A stretch of 64,000 bases of DNA, taken from Micromonospora cabrerizensis (GTDB taxonomy: Bacteria > Actinomycetota > Actinomycetes > Mycobacteriales > Micromonosporaceae). The stretch covers positions 28,360 through 92,359 of the forward strand of contig NZ_JAKKFI010000040.1 of NCBI RefSeq assembly GCF_022230955.1, given 5' to 3'. Under the pieces are notes generated by a model. That model searched no databases. It saw nothing but the letters and a program-made list of their open reading frames with translations, and had not been told where the DNA came from. Both the position numbers and the translations under genes were made by a program. Of the stretch, positions 51,076 to 59,428 are shown one piece after another (the stretch's first letter is position 1; every line of letters begins with the position of its first letter).

Positions 51076-52382
51076 CGACCGCCTCCGGCAATGACCTCGA
51101 TCGCGGCCCGGCGTTCCGGCCGCAGGGTGGCCGCGGCGGCCCGGACCTGGTCCTCGGTGACGTCGCCGACCAGCCGGGGCAACTCGTTGAGCAGGCCCGG
51201 CTCACCGCGTTGTTGCTCCAGCACGGCCATCCGCAGCGCCCGGCCGAGCACCGCGTCGGTGTCCCGCAGCAGGTGGGTCGCCATCCGGGCCTGGGTGCGG
51301 GCCAGCTCACCGTCAGTCAGCCCGTCGGTGGCCAGCCGGTCCAGCTCCTCGTCGATGGTGCGCAGCACCTTGTCCACGTCGCCCCCGGGTGGCAGGTGCG
51401 CCTGCAACAGCAGCGCGGTGGGGTCGCGGACGTCGAACGGGTCACCCATGAAACCGAGGTATCCGCCGAGGCTGGTCACCGTGCGGTCGCGCTGCACCAG
51501 CCGCTCGACCAGCCGCGACGCGTCGCCGTCGGTGAGCACCTCGGCCAACACCACGAACGGCAGGTAGCCGGCGAAGTCGGTGACCGGGTCGGGCACGCGC
51601 CAGGCGCCGGCCACCGCCGGCAGCGGCGCCAGGGCATCGGTGTACGAGGTGCGCCGCTCGGCGGTCAGCTCGGGCTCGGTGAAGTCGGGGCGTTTCGGCG
51701 CCGGCCGGGCCGGCACGTCACCGAAGTGCCGGGTGACCAGCTCGGTCGCCTCGGCCACGTCGATGTCGCCGCTGACGGCGAGGACCGCGTTGCCGCTGGC
51801 GTAGTAGCGGCGGAAGAAGTCCGCGGCGTCGGCGACGGTCGCCGACTCCAGGTCGTCGAAGGAGCCGTAGCCGTCGTGCGCGTTCGGGAAGGTGTCGAAC
51901 ATGACCGGCGGCAGGGTCAGCCAGGGGAAGCCGCCGTACGGCCGGTTGAGGACGTTGACCCGGATCTCCTCCTTGACCACGTCGACCTGGTTGCGCAGGT
52001 TCTCCTCGGTCAGCCGGGGGCCCCGCATCCGGTCCGCCTCCAGGAACAGCGCGCGTTCCAACGCGTTGCTGGGCAGCGTCTCGAAGTAGTCGGTGTAGTC
52101 CAGGTGGGTGGAGCCGTTGAAGGTGCCACCAGCGCCCTGCACGTGCCGGAAGTGGGCCAGCTTCTCCAGGTTCTCCGAACCCTGGAACATCAGGTGCTCG
52201 AAGAGATGGGCGAAGCCCGTACGCCCCTCCGGCTCCGAGCGGATGCCGACGTCGTAGACCACCGCCACCCCGATCACCGGGGCACTGCGATCAGGGGTGA
52301 GCACCACCCGCAGGCCGTTGTCGAGGGTGAACCGCTCGACCGGATACTTCGTCGCTGGAATTCTGGATCTCCGCGCCGCCAC
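51072..52382 (-). CDS. M16 zinc metallopeptidase, catalytic subunit
   Basis: A 436-aa pitrilysin-family peptidase. The inverted zinc motif H-x2-E-H is AHLFEHLMFQG (about residues 60-70), with the third zinc Glu expected about 75 residues later. The C-terminal domain keeps the M16 pattern. It likely forms a heterodimer with the zinc-less neighbour. TAGGGT lies 7 nt before the GTG without a ribosome site, so the message is probably leaderless. Confidence 0.93.
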   Translation of the reverse strand: MAARRSRIPATKYPVERFTLDNGLRVVLTPDRSAPVIGVAVVYDVGIRSEPEGRTGFAHLFEHLMFQGSENLEKLAHFRHVQGAGGTFNGSTHLDYTDYFETLPSNALERALFLEADRMRGPRLTEENLRNQVDVVKEEIRVNVLNRPYGGFPWLTLPPVMFDTFPNAHDGYGSFDDLESATVADAADFFRRYYASGNAVLAVSGDIDVAEATELVTRHFGDVPARPAPKRPDFTEPELTAERRTSYTDALAPLPAVAGAWRVPDPVTDFAGYLPFVVLAEVLTDGDASRLVERLVQRDRTVTSLGGYLGFMGDPFDVRDPTALLLQAHLPPGGDVDKVLRTIDEELDRLATDGLTDGELARTQARMATHLLRDTDAVLGRALRMAVLEQQRGEPGLLNELPRLVGDVTEDQVRAAAATLRPERRAAIEVIAGGGR

Positions 52383-52395
52383 GGAGTCGACCCTA
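52383..52395 (-). promoter_or_regulatory. Leaderless-type -10 of the M16 operon
   Basis: TAGGGT (52395-52390 on the minus strand) is 7 nt before the GTG at 52382. It lies just before the stop of the LLM gene. Confidence 0.5.
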
Positions 52396-53508
52396 GCGCG
52401 TCGACACCCCCACCACCTGCGACCTCCCCGGAGCCGCCGCGACCGGGGCCGTCACCAGGGGCAGCACCTCGGCACCGACCCGCTCGGCCTCCTCCCGGTG
52501 TGGCCAGCCGGAGAGGACGAACTCGTCGACGCCGAGCGCCGCGTACTCGTCGATGCGGGCCGCCACCTCGGCGTAGCTGCCGACCAGCGCGGTGCCGGCG
52601 CCCTCGCGGACCAGGCCGACGCCGGCCCAGAGGTTCGGCGCGACGGTGAGCCCGTCGGTGCGACCGGCGTTGAGCGCGGCCATCCGGGCCTGCCCCACCG
52701 AGTCCATCCGGCGGAACCTGGCCTGGGCGGCGGCGATCCGCTCGGGGCTCATCCCGGCCAGCAGCCGGTCGGCCTCCACCCACGCCTCGGCGCTGCTGGG
52801 TCGGGCGATGACGTGCAGTCGCAGGCCGGTGCGCAGGGTGCGGCCCTGCTCGGCGGCGAGTGCCCGCACCCGGGCGACCCGGGCGGCGATCGACGTCGGC
52901 GGTTCGCCCCACATCAGGTACACGTCGGCCTGTCGGGCGGCCACCGTCTCGGCGGCCGGGGACGCGCCGCCGAAGTAGACCGGGGGTGGCTCGGCGAGCG
53001 GGGTGGCCAGGCCGCCCTGGTCGACCCGGTAGTGCCTCCCGGCGTAGTCGAAGGGTCGACCGGCCCAGGCCCGGCGAAGCACGTCGATGAACTCGCCGGT
53101 GCGCGCGTAGCGGTCGTCGTGCCCGAGGAAGTCTCCGTACGCCCGCTGCTCGGCCGGGTCTCCGCCGGTCACGATGTTGAGCGACAGCCGGCCACCGGAA
53201 ATGGCCTGGAACGCCTCGGCCTGCTGGGCGATCAGGGTGGGCAGCGCGAAGCCGGCCCGGACGGCGACCAGCATGCCGAGCCGCTCGGTGTGCTGGGCGA
53301 TCGCCGCGCAGACGATCCACGGGTCGGGGCAGCCGGCGCCCACGGGGGTGAGCACGGCGGTGAAGCCGTTCGTCTCGGCGGCTCGGCCGACCTCGGCCAG
53401 ATAGGCCACGGTGGCGGCGCGGTCGTGCCGGGCGGCGCCCGCGGTGACGGTGGCGGCGCCGACCTGGTCGCCGTCGCCGGAGGTGGGCAGGAACCAGTGG
53501 AAGGTCAT
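52393..53508 (-). CDS. LLM-class flavin monooxygenase (SsuD-like)
   Basis: A 371-aa FMNH2-dependent monooxygenase. MTFHWFLPTSGDG is the typical SsuD start, with LSLNIVTGGDPAEQRAYGDF (the alkanesulfonate-group signature) and the C-terminal EYAALGVDEFVLSGWPHREEA. It would release sulfite from organosulfonates. The ATG at 53508 is used since the frame upstream is promoter sequence. It is divergent from the SsuABC genes across paired operators. Confidence 0.9.
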   Translation of the reverse strand: MTFHWFLPTSGDGDQVGAATVTAGAARHDRAATVAYLAEVGRAAETNGFTAVLTPVGAGCPDPWIVCAAIAQHTERLGMLVAVRAGFALPTLIAQQAEAFQAISGGRLSLNIVTGGDPAEQRAYGDFLGHDDRYARTGEFIDVLRRAWAGRPFDYAGRHYRVDQGGLATPLAEPPPVYFGGASPAAETVAARQADVYLMWGEPPTSIAARVARVRALAAEQGRTLRTGLRLHVIARPSSAEAWVEADRLLAGMSPERIAAAQARFRRMDSVGQARMAALNAGRTDGLTVAPNLWAGVGLVREGAGTALVGSYAEVAARIDEYAALGVDEFVLSGWPHREEAERVGAEVLPLVTAPVAAAPGRSQVVGVSTR

Positions 53509-53549
53509 CGCGAATTCGCCTCTCTGCCGGCCGCCAGGTGTCGGGCACC

Positions 53550-53567
53550 CTACCAAGCTGGTAGGAA
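53550..53567. promoter_or_regulatory. Candidate Rrf2 operator, site 1
   Basis: CTACCAA-GCTG-GTAGGAA, 42 bp before the LLM gene start. The core is a near-perfect palindrome, CCTACCA-AGC-TGGTAGG. Confidence 0.7.
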
Positions 53568-53643
53568 ATACCGACATATCTGAGACGCGTGATCCCGTCA
53601 TGTGGACGAGCCTTGACGCTGGCAGCACCCTGGCCCAGTCTTC

Positions 53644-53661
53644 CTACCAACTAAGTAGGAA
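53644..53661. promoter_or_regulatory. Candidate Rrf2 operator, site 2
   Basis: CTACCAA-CTAA-GTAGGAA, 20 bp before the binding-protein ATG. It shares both 7-bp half-sites exactly with site 1, 94 bp away; only the 4-bp spacer differs. Confidence 0.7.
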
Positions 53662-53681
53662 TACTGCGGATTGGATGGACG

Positions 53682-54746
53682 ATGAGACGGCTTCCCTTGC
53701 GCCGATTGGTCACCCTGGCCACTCTCGCCGCCCTCGGTGCGGCGACCCTGGGCAGCACCGCCGCGTGCGGCGACGACAGCGAGGGCGCGGGCGGCAGCTC
53801 CGGCCCGGTGACGCTGCGCCTCGGCTACTTCCCCAACATCACCCACGCGCCGGCCGTCGTCGGGGTGGAGAAGGGCATCTTCGCCGAGAAGCTCGGCGCC
53901 GACGTCAAGCTGGACCCGAAGACCTTCAACGCCGGCCCGGCCGCCATCGAGGCCGTCTTCTCCGGCGCACTGGACGCCACCTACATCGGTCCGAACCCGA
54001 CGGTGAACGCCTTCTCCAAGTCCAAGGGCGAGGCCGTCCGGGTCATCTCCGGCGCGGCCTCCGGCGGCGTGGCGCTGGTGGTCAAGCCCGGCATCGCCGG
54101 CCCGCAGGACCTGAAGGGCAAGAAGATCGCCACCCCGCAGCTGGGCAACACCCAGGACGTGGCGATCCGCTACTGGCTCAAGCAGCAGGGTCTGACCACC
54201 ACCAAGGAGGGTGGCGGCGACGTCAAGATCGTGCCGCAGGAGAACGCCCAGACGGTCGAGACGTTCAACAGTGGCGCGATCGACGGCGCGTGGGTGCCCG
54301 AGCCGTTCGTCTCCCGCCTGGTCAACGCCGGCGGCAAGGTGCTCGTCGACGAGCGCGACCTGTGGCCGGACAAGAAGTTCGTCATCACCAACCTGCTGGT
54401 CAGCACGAAGTTCCTCAAGGCACACCCGGACGTGGTGCAGCGGCTGGTCGACGGCCAGGTGGCCGCGAACGAGTTCGTCAACAGCAAGCCCGAGGAGGCC
54501 CAGCAGGCCATCTCCGACGCGATCGGCAAGATCACCGGAAAGCCTCTGGACCTGAAGCTCATCAAGCAGGCGTGGCCCACGTTGGAGTTCACCAACGACC
54601 CGATCGCGACCTCGCTCAAGGCCGGCCTCGACCACGCCGTCGAGGTCAAGCTGACCGAACCGGTCGACCTCAACGGCCTGTACGACCTCAAGTACCTCAA
54701 CAACGCCCTCAAGTCGGTCGGCAAGCCCGAGGTCACCCAGCCATGA
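53682..54746 (+). CDS. ssuA: Sulfonate-type ABC transporter substrate-binding lipoprotein
   Basis: A 354-aa SsuA/NitT-type binding protein. The signal peptide starts MRRLPLRRLVTLATL and ends at the lipobox TAAC, so it is lipid-anchored. LRLGYFPNITHAPAVVGVEKG and GPNPTVNAF are characteristic of the family. Its stop overlaps the ATPase start (ATGA). The ligand could be an aliphatic sulfonate or taurine. Confidence 0.9.
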   Translation: MRRLPLRRLVTLATLAALGAATLGSTAACGDDSEGAGGSSGPVTLRLGYFPNITHAPAVVGVEKGIFAEKLGADVKLDPKTFNAGPAAIEAVFSGALDATYIGPNPTVNAFSKSKGEAVRVISGAASGGVALVVKPGIAGPQDLKGKKIATPQLGNTQDVAIRYWLKQQGLTTTKEGGGDVKIVPQENAQTVETFNSGAIDGAWVPEPFVSRLVNAGGKVLVDERDLWPDKKFVITNLLVSTKFLKAHPDVVQRLVDGQVAANEFVNSKPEEAQQAISDAIGKITGKPLDLKLIKQAWPTLEFTNDPIATSLKAGLDHAVEVKLTEPVDLNGLYDLKYLNNALKSVGKPEVTQP

Positions 54747-55522
54747 CGTCGACCACGACGACGCCGCAGAGCGCGACCACCGCGGTCGCGCTCTCGGGCG
54801 TGACCAAGGTGTACGGGCGCGGGCCGAACGCCGTCCTGGCCCTGGACGGAGTGTCGCTGGACGTCGCGCCCGGCGAGTTCGTCTGCCTGGTCGGAGCCTC
54901 CGGCTGCGGCAAGAGCACCCTGCTGAACCTGGTCGCGGGGCTGGACCGGCCCAGCGGCGGGCAGATCACCCTGGCCGGGGACGCCAACCCGGGTCTGATG
55001 TTCCAGGAGCCGGCGCTGTTCCCCTGGCTGACCGTCGACGGCAATGTCGAGGTGCCGCTGAAGCTGCGCCGGCTGCCCCGGGCCCAGCGGCGCGAGCGGG
55101 TCGCCGAGCTGCTGCGTACGGTGCACCTGGCCGACTTCGGCCGCAAGCGCCCGCACGAGCTCTCCGGGGGTATGCGGCAGCGGGTCGCGCTGGCCCGCAC
55201 GCTGGCCCTGGACACGCCGGTGCTGCTGATGGACGAGCCGTTCGGCGCGCTGGACGCGATGACCCGGGACATCCTGCACGACGAGCTCGAACGCATCTGG
55301 TCCGAGCGCAACCTCTCGGTGCTCTTCGTGACGCACAACGTTCGCGAGGCCGCCCGACTGGCCGACCGGATCATCCTGCTCTCCAGCCGACCCGGCCGGA
55401 TCATCTACTCCACCGAGGTGGACATCCCGCGCCCCCGACGGATCGACTCCCCCGAGGTCGCCGCCATCGCCGCCGAGGTCACCGAGCGGCTCCGTACGGA
55501 GGTGGGCCGCCATGGCCAGTGA
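54743..55522 (+). CDS. ssuB: Sulfonate-type ABC transporter ATPase
   Basis: A 259-aa ABC ATPase. Walker A GASGCGKST, Q-loop LMFQEPALFPW, signature LSGGMRQRVALAR, Walker B VLLMDEPFGALD and the switch His in VTHNVREA are all intact. The ATG at 54743 gives the normal length; the frame extends upstream only as antisense overlap. It overlaps ssuA by 4 nt and ssuC by 11 nt. Confidence 0.95.
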   Translation: MTSTTTTPQSATTAVALSGVTKVYGRGPNAVLALDGVSLDVAPGEFVCLVGASGCGKSTLLNLVAGLDRPSGGQITLAGDANPGLMFQEPALFPWLTVDGNVEVPLKLRRLPRAQRRERVAELLRTVHLADFGRKRPHELSGGMRQRVALARTLALDTPVLLMDEPFGALDAMTRDILHDELERIWSERNLSVLFVTHNVREAARLADRIILLSSRPGRIIYSTEVDIPRPRRIDSPEVAAIAAEVTERLRTEVGRHGQ

Positions 55523-56396
55523 CACCCTGACCAACACCGCGCGTACCGACGCGCAGATCTCCGGCCTGGACGCGCTGGAGATCGCCGGCCGGGACCCGGA
55601 GGTTTCCCGAGGTTCCCGGTTCTGGGCCGCCACCTGGCCCAAGCTCGCCGCGCTGGCCATCGCCATCCTGGCCTGGCAACTGGTGGTCTGGTCGGGCTGG
55701 AAGCCGCCGTACTCGCTGCCGGGGCCGCTGGAGGTCGGCCGCGAGCTGGTCAACCAGGCTCAGGGCCCACAGCTCTGGGAGGGCCTGGTCACCACGTTGC
55801 GGCGGGCCGCCGTCGGCTACGTCTTCTCGGTCGCGGTCGGCCTGCTGCTGGGCCTGGCGGTGGCCCGGTCCAAGGTGCTCCGGGCCGCCATCGGCTCGAT
55901 GATCACGGCGTTGCAGACCATGCCGTCGATCGCCTGGTTCCCGCTGGCCATCCTCCTGTTCGAGCTGAGCGAGAAGGCGATCTTCTTCGTGGTGGTGCTC
56001 GGCGCGGCGCCGTCCATCGCCAACGGGGTGATCTCCGGTGTGGACTACGTGCCGCCGCTGCTGCTGCGCGCCGGTCGCAACCTGGGTGCCCGAGGGCTCA
56101 ACCTCTACCGGTACGTCATCGCGCCGGCCGCCCTGCCGGCGATCGTCGCCGGGCTCAAGCAGGGTTGGGCGTTCTCCTGGCGCAGCCTGATGGCCGGTGA
56201 GCTGATCGTGGTCGGCATCTCGCAGACCTCGCTCGGCGCGCAGCTGACCTACTCCCGCGAGTTGTCCGACGCACCCTGGCTGCTCTCCACCATGATCGTC
56301 ATCCTGGTGCTCGGTCTCGGCGTGGATGCCGCCTTCGGCGCGGCGGACAAGGCGATCCGGCGGCGCTGGGGCGTGCTCGACCAGGCGGGCAACTGA
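55512..56396 (+). CDS. ssuC: Sulfonate-type ABC transporter permease
   Basis: A 294-aa permease with six helices. The N-terminal cytoplasmic segment of about 40 residues is longer than usual. The EAA loop that contacts the ATPase is seen as GRNLGARGLNLYRYVIAPAALPAI. It completes the binding protein/ATPase/permease unit, and the Rrf2 regulator follows 3 bp later. Confidence 0.94.
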   Translation: MASDTLTNTARTDAQISGLDALEIAGRDPEVSRGSRFWAATWPKLAALAIAILAWQLVVWSGWKPPYSLPGPLEVGRELVNQAQGPQLWEGLVTTLRRAAVGYVFSVAVGLLLGLAVARSKVLRAAIGSMITALQTMPSIAWFPLAILLFELSEKAIFFVVVLGAAPSIANGVISGVDYVPPLLLRAGRNLGARGLNLYRYVIAPAALPAIVAGLKQGWAFSWRSLMAGELIVVGISQTSLGAQLTYSRELSDAPWLLSTMIVILVLGLGVDAAFGAADKAIRRRWGVLDQAGN

Positions 56397-56399
56397 CCC

Positions 56400-56858
56400 G
56401 TGTACGTCTCAGCGCGCAGCGACTACGCGCTCCGGGCGATGCTCGCCGTCGCCGCCGCCAGTCGCGGCGGCGACGGCAGCGGGGGCGCTGAGTTGGTGAA
56501 GGCCGCCAGCCTGGCCGAGGTGCAGGACATCCCGCTCAGCTTCCTTCAGGGCATCCTGCTCGACCTACGCCGAGCCGGTCTGTTGCACAGCCATCGCGGC
56601 GCCGACGGCGGGTACGCGCTGACCCGCCCAGCCGACGGGATCACCGTTGGGGACGTGTTGCGGGCGGTCGGCGGCTCGCTCACCACGGTGCGCGGCCTAC
56701 CGGCCGAACGCGCCGGCTACCACGGCGTGGCCTCCGGCCTGACCGACGTCTGGCTGGCGGTGCACGGGGCGATCGCCACGGTGGTCGACAGCACCACCCT
56801 GGCCGACCTGCTCACCCACGCCCCGAGTTCGGTCGGCACCGACGCACCGCGCTCATGA
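56400..56858 (+). CDS. Rrf2-family transcriptional regulator without Fe-S cysteines
   Basis: A 152-aa winged-helix regulator. MYVSARSDYALRAMLAVA and SFLQGILLDLRRAGLLHSHRGADGGYAL are the Rrf2 hallmarks. There is no cysteine at all, so unlike IscR or NsrR it cannot carry an iron-sulfur cluster; this fits CymR-type control by sulfur metabolites. It is the last gene of the sulfonate operon and the probable binder of the two CTACCAA-N4-GTAGGAA sites. Confidence 0.9.
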   Translation: MYVSARSDYALRAMLAVAAASRGGDGSGGAELVKAASLAEVQDIPLSFLQGILLDLRRAGLLHSHRGADGGYALTRPADGITVGDVLRAVGGSLTTVRGLPAERAGYHGVASGLTDVWLAVHGAIATVVDSTTLADLLTHAPSSVGTDAPRS

Positions 56859-56932
56859 TCGCGCTCGATCACCGATGTAGTGGCCTCGCCCACAAGCCGA
56901 GGGACCTACTTCCCTGGATCGAGCGCGATCCT
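56855..56932. repeat. Palindromic element with 14-bp perfect ends
   Basis: GATCGCGCTCGATC (56857-56870) and GATCGAGCGCGATC (56917-56930) are exact inverted repeats. Inner segments (GATGTAGTGGCCTC / GAGGGACCTACTTC) also pair partly. The CATGATC start resembles the 84-bp elements near 37 kb. It overlaps the Rrf2 gene stop codon. Confidence 0.8.
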
Positions 56933-56968
56933 GCGTTGGCACATCGTGCCCGGGCACCCGAGCAGGGC

Positions 56969-57007
56969 GATGTGGCCGGGTCGGTGCCCCGCCGACCCGG
57001 CCACATC
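56969..57007. terminator. Terminator hairpin, 16-bp stem
   Basis: GATGTGGCCGGGTCGG and its exact complement flank a 7-nt loop, about 60 bp past the stop of the small membrane protein gene on the minus strand, and can also end the sulfonate operon. Confidence 0.9.
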
Positions 57008-57064
57008 TCGTACCGATCCTGACCGGGCCTGCCCCTCCGCCGGCACCGGTCGGCCGGACGATGC

Positions 57065-57265
57065 TCAACCCACGTGTGCCACCGCCGGGCCGGAACCCTG
57101 GTCGCCAGGGCCGTGCAGCTCCACCAGACCGGCGGGAGCGTTGCCCGCCGGGGTGGCGTGCCAGGGTGCGAAGGCCGCAACCATGGCGAGCAACAGCCCG
57201 GCGAGCGCGACCGCGACCACCAGGATCAGTTCGCGTAGTGCACCCGAGCCGGCTTCGCCCGCCAT
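57065..57265 (-). CDS. Small single-helix membrane protein
   Basis: A 66-aa protein with one membrane helix (LILVVAVALAGLLLAMVAAFA) followed by a short exported tail rich in Pro, Gly and His. The ATG at 57265 follows GGAGGGGTG. No family is recognised. It has its own terminator. Confidence 0.6.
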   Translation of the reverse strand: MAGEAGSGALRELILVVAVALAGLLLAMVAAFAPWHATPAGNAPAGLVELHGPGDQGSGPAVAHVG

Positions 57266-57458
57266 GGTCACCCCTCCCGTGCCGGGCCCCCCGCCCGGCT
57301 TTCCCCCGGTGGTCAGCCTTGACCACGCTCAGCCGTGGCGCAGTCGGCCAGCCGACCCGACACAGGCTGATTACCGACTCAGAAGTCTGGTCGGTCGGGG
57401 CCGAAGACAGACCGACCCGCCGCGCCGAAGCGGGGCGGGTCGGTCGAGGCGCAGAAGA

Positions 57459-58775
57459 TCAGACGGTACGGGGGCGGCGCGGACGGCGGGACCGACCCGA
57501 CGCGCGGTGCGCCGGGCGGGCGCCACCATCGGTGGCAGTGCCACCGACACCGCGTCCCCCACGAGCGGCGGGAGCCGGCGGCGCGGCGATGGTCACCGGC
57601 ACCCCGGACGGCTCGCGGGCACCGGTCACCCGGGCCAACGCCTCGCCATCGGAGCGCACCTGGACCGACTCGGGCCGGATGCCAGCGGTGGCCATCAGCC
57701 GGGACACGTCCCGGCGCTGCTCGGGCAGGACCAGGGTGACCACCGAACCGGACTCGCCGGCCCGGGCGGTGCGGCCGCCGCGGTGCAGGTAGTCCTTCGC
57801 CTCGGTCGGCGGGTCCACGTTGACCACCATGTCCAGGCCGTCCACGTGGATGCCCCGGGCCGCGACGTCGGTGGCGACCAGAGCGGTCACCTGGCCGTTG
57901 CGGAACTGCTCCAGGATCCGGGTGCGCTGCGGCTGGGACTTGCCGCCGTGCAGCGCGGCCGCGCGTACGCCCTTGGACAGCAGCTGACGGGCCAGGCGGT
58001 CGGCGCGGTGCTTGGTGCCCATGAACAGGATGGTGCGGCCCTCGCGGGCGGCGATCCGGGTCAGCGCGTCGGGCTTGTCCAGTGCGTCGACGTGCAGCAC
58101 GTGGTGGGTCATCGCGGTCACGGTGGCCGTGCCCGGGTCGACCGAGTGGGTGACCGGGTTGCTCAGGAAGCGGCGGACCAGCCGGTCCACACCACCGTCC
58201 AGGGTGGCGGAGAAGAGCATCCGCTGACCCTGCGGCGCAACCTGCTCCAGCAGCTTGGTGACCTGCGGCAGGAAGCCCATGTCGGCCATCTGGTCGGCCT
58301 CGTCCAGCACGGTGATCTCGACCTGGTCGAGCCGGGCGTCACCGCGGTTGATCAGGTCGTGCAGCCGGCCGGGGGTGGCGACAACCACCTCGGCGCCGGC
58401 CCGCAGAGCGTCAGCCTGCCGCTGCAACGACAGCCCGCCGACGACGGTGGTGCAGCGCAGCCCGACAGCGCGGGCGTACGGGGCGAGCGCGGTGGTGACC
58501 TGCTGGGCCAGCTCACGGGTCGGCACCAGCACCAGGGCGAGCGGGCGACCCGGGCGGGCCTTACGGCCGGCGGTGCGCGACAGCAGCGGGAGCCCGAAGG
58601 CGAGGGTCTTGCCGGAGCCGGTACGACCCCGGCCCAGCACGTCCCGACCGGCGAGCGAGTCGGGCAGCGTCGCCGACTGGATCGGGAACGGCTCGTTGAT
58701 GCCCTGCGCGGTCAACGCGGTGAGCAGCGCCGGTGCCAGCCCGGTATGAGCGAAAGAAGGAATAACTGTGGTCAT
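57459..58775 (-). CDS. DEAD-box RNA helicase (RhlE-like)
   Basis: A 438-aa helicase. Q-motif region FPIQSATLPDSLAG, motif I GRTGSGKT, Ia PTRELAQ, II VLDEADQM, III FSATLDGG, V VATDVAARGI and VI HRGGRTARAG are all visible. The last 70 residues are Arg/Gly/Pro-rich and may bind RNA. It matches Rv3211 in placement near the AdnAB block. The ATG at 58775 is preceded by GGAAGG. Confidence 0.94.
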   Translation of the reverse strand: MTTVIPSFAHTGLAPALLTALTAQGINEPFPIQSATLPDSLAGRDVLGRGRTGSGKTLAFGLPLLSRTAGRKARPGRPLALVLVPTRELAQQVTTALAPYARAVGLRCTTVVGGLSLQRQADALRAGAEVVVATPGRLHDLINRGDARLDQVEITVLDEADQMADMGFLPQVTKLLEQVAPQGQRMLFSATLDGGVDRLVRRFLSNPVTHSVDPGTATVTAMTHHVLHVDALDKPDALTRIAAREGRTILFMGTKHRADRLARQLLSKGVRAAALHGGKSQPQRTRILEQFRNGQVTALVATDVAARGIHVDGLDMVVNVDPPTEAKDYLHRGGRTARAGESGSVVTLVLPEQRRDVSRLMATAGIRPESVQVRSDGEALARVTGAREPSGVPVTIAAPPAPAARGGRGVGGTATDGGARPAHRASGRSRRPRRPRTV

Positions 58776-58998
58776 GCGGGAGCCTTCCTCGACGCGGCAC
58801 GTGTCGAGGGAGGGCGCCGAAGTCGGCGCTGTCACCGGCGGCAAAAAGGCAGCCAGGACTCACAAGCACGAACCGATTGGAGTACGGGCCGGCCCGCCAC
58901 CGGGCCGCCGCCTGCGAGGGCAGGCGGCGGCGAGGCGGGCCGGTCCCGTCACCGTCACACCCGGAGGGCGCGACAGGTAATGCTGACCGATCCGAAGA

Positions 58999-59202
58999 TC
59001 AGAGCGGGCGGATGTTCTCCGCCTGCGGGCCCTTCTGGCCCTGGGTCACCTCGAACTCGACCCGCTGGTTCTCGTCCAGGCTCCGGTAGCCGGAGGACTG
59101 GATCGCCGAGAAGTGGGCGAAGACGTCAGCGCCGCCGCCGTCCGGGGTGATGAAGCCGAAGCCCTTGTCAGCGTTGAACCACTTCACGGTGCCAATAGCC
59201 AT
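58999..59202 (-). CDS. cspA: Cold-shock protein CspA
   Basis: A 67-aa CSD protein that binds single-stranded nucleic acids. RNP1 is KGFGFITP and RNP2 [17 protein letters not shown] and [10 protein letters not shown] are typical ends. Length is normal. GGAGACGAAACAC precedes the ATG. A leader of over 100 nt with a hairpin lies upstream, as is common for csp genes. Confidence 0.97.
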   Translation of the reverse strand: MAIGTVKWFNADKGFGFITPDGGGADVFAHFSAIQSSGYRSLDENQRVEFEVTQGQKGPQAENIRPL

Positions 59203-59324
59203 GTGTTTCGTCTCCTTGACGGAACGTCGGACTCGCACTTGTTGCGTGCCCGAAGAGGAGCGCTCCGCGCGGGGATGCGCGAATCGCCTGTCGCTTCTGG
59301 TCGCCCCGCCCGGAGAACTCCGGA

Positions 59325-59364
59325 CACAACAAAGAGCGCCTGGGGCCACAATCCCGCCAGGCGC
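59325..59364 (-). promoter_or_regulatory. Hairpin with T-rich tail between adnB and cspA
   Basis: On the minus strand GCGCCTGG and CCAGGCGC (arms 59364-59357 and 59343-59336) are followed by TCTTTGTTGTG. It lies about 65 bp past the adnB stop and 120 bp before the cspA start. It may terminate adnB or act in the cspA leader. TTGACC hexamers at 59432-59427 and 59403-59398 are possible cspA -35 elements. Confidence 0.5.
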
Positions 59365-59428
59365 ACACAGAGTCTCTGGTAACCAAAACTGCAACCCGGT
59401 CAACGTATCATGGTTTTCCCGCGAGCGG

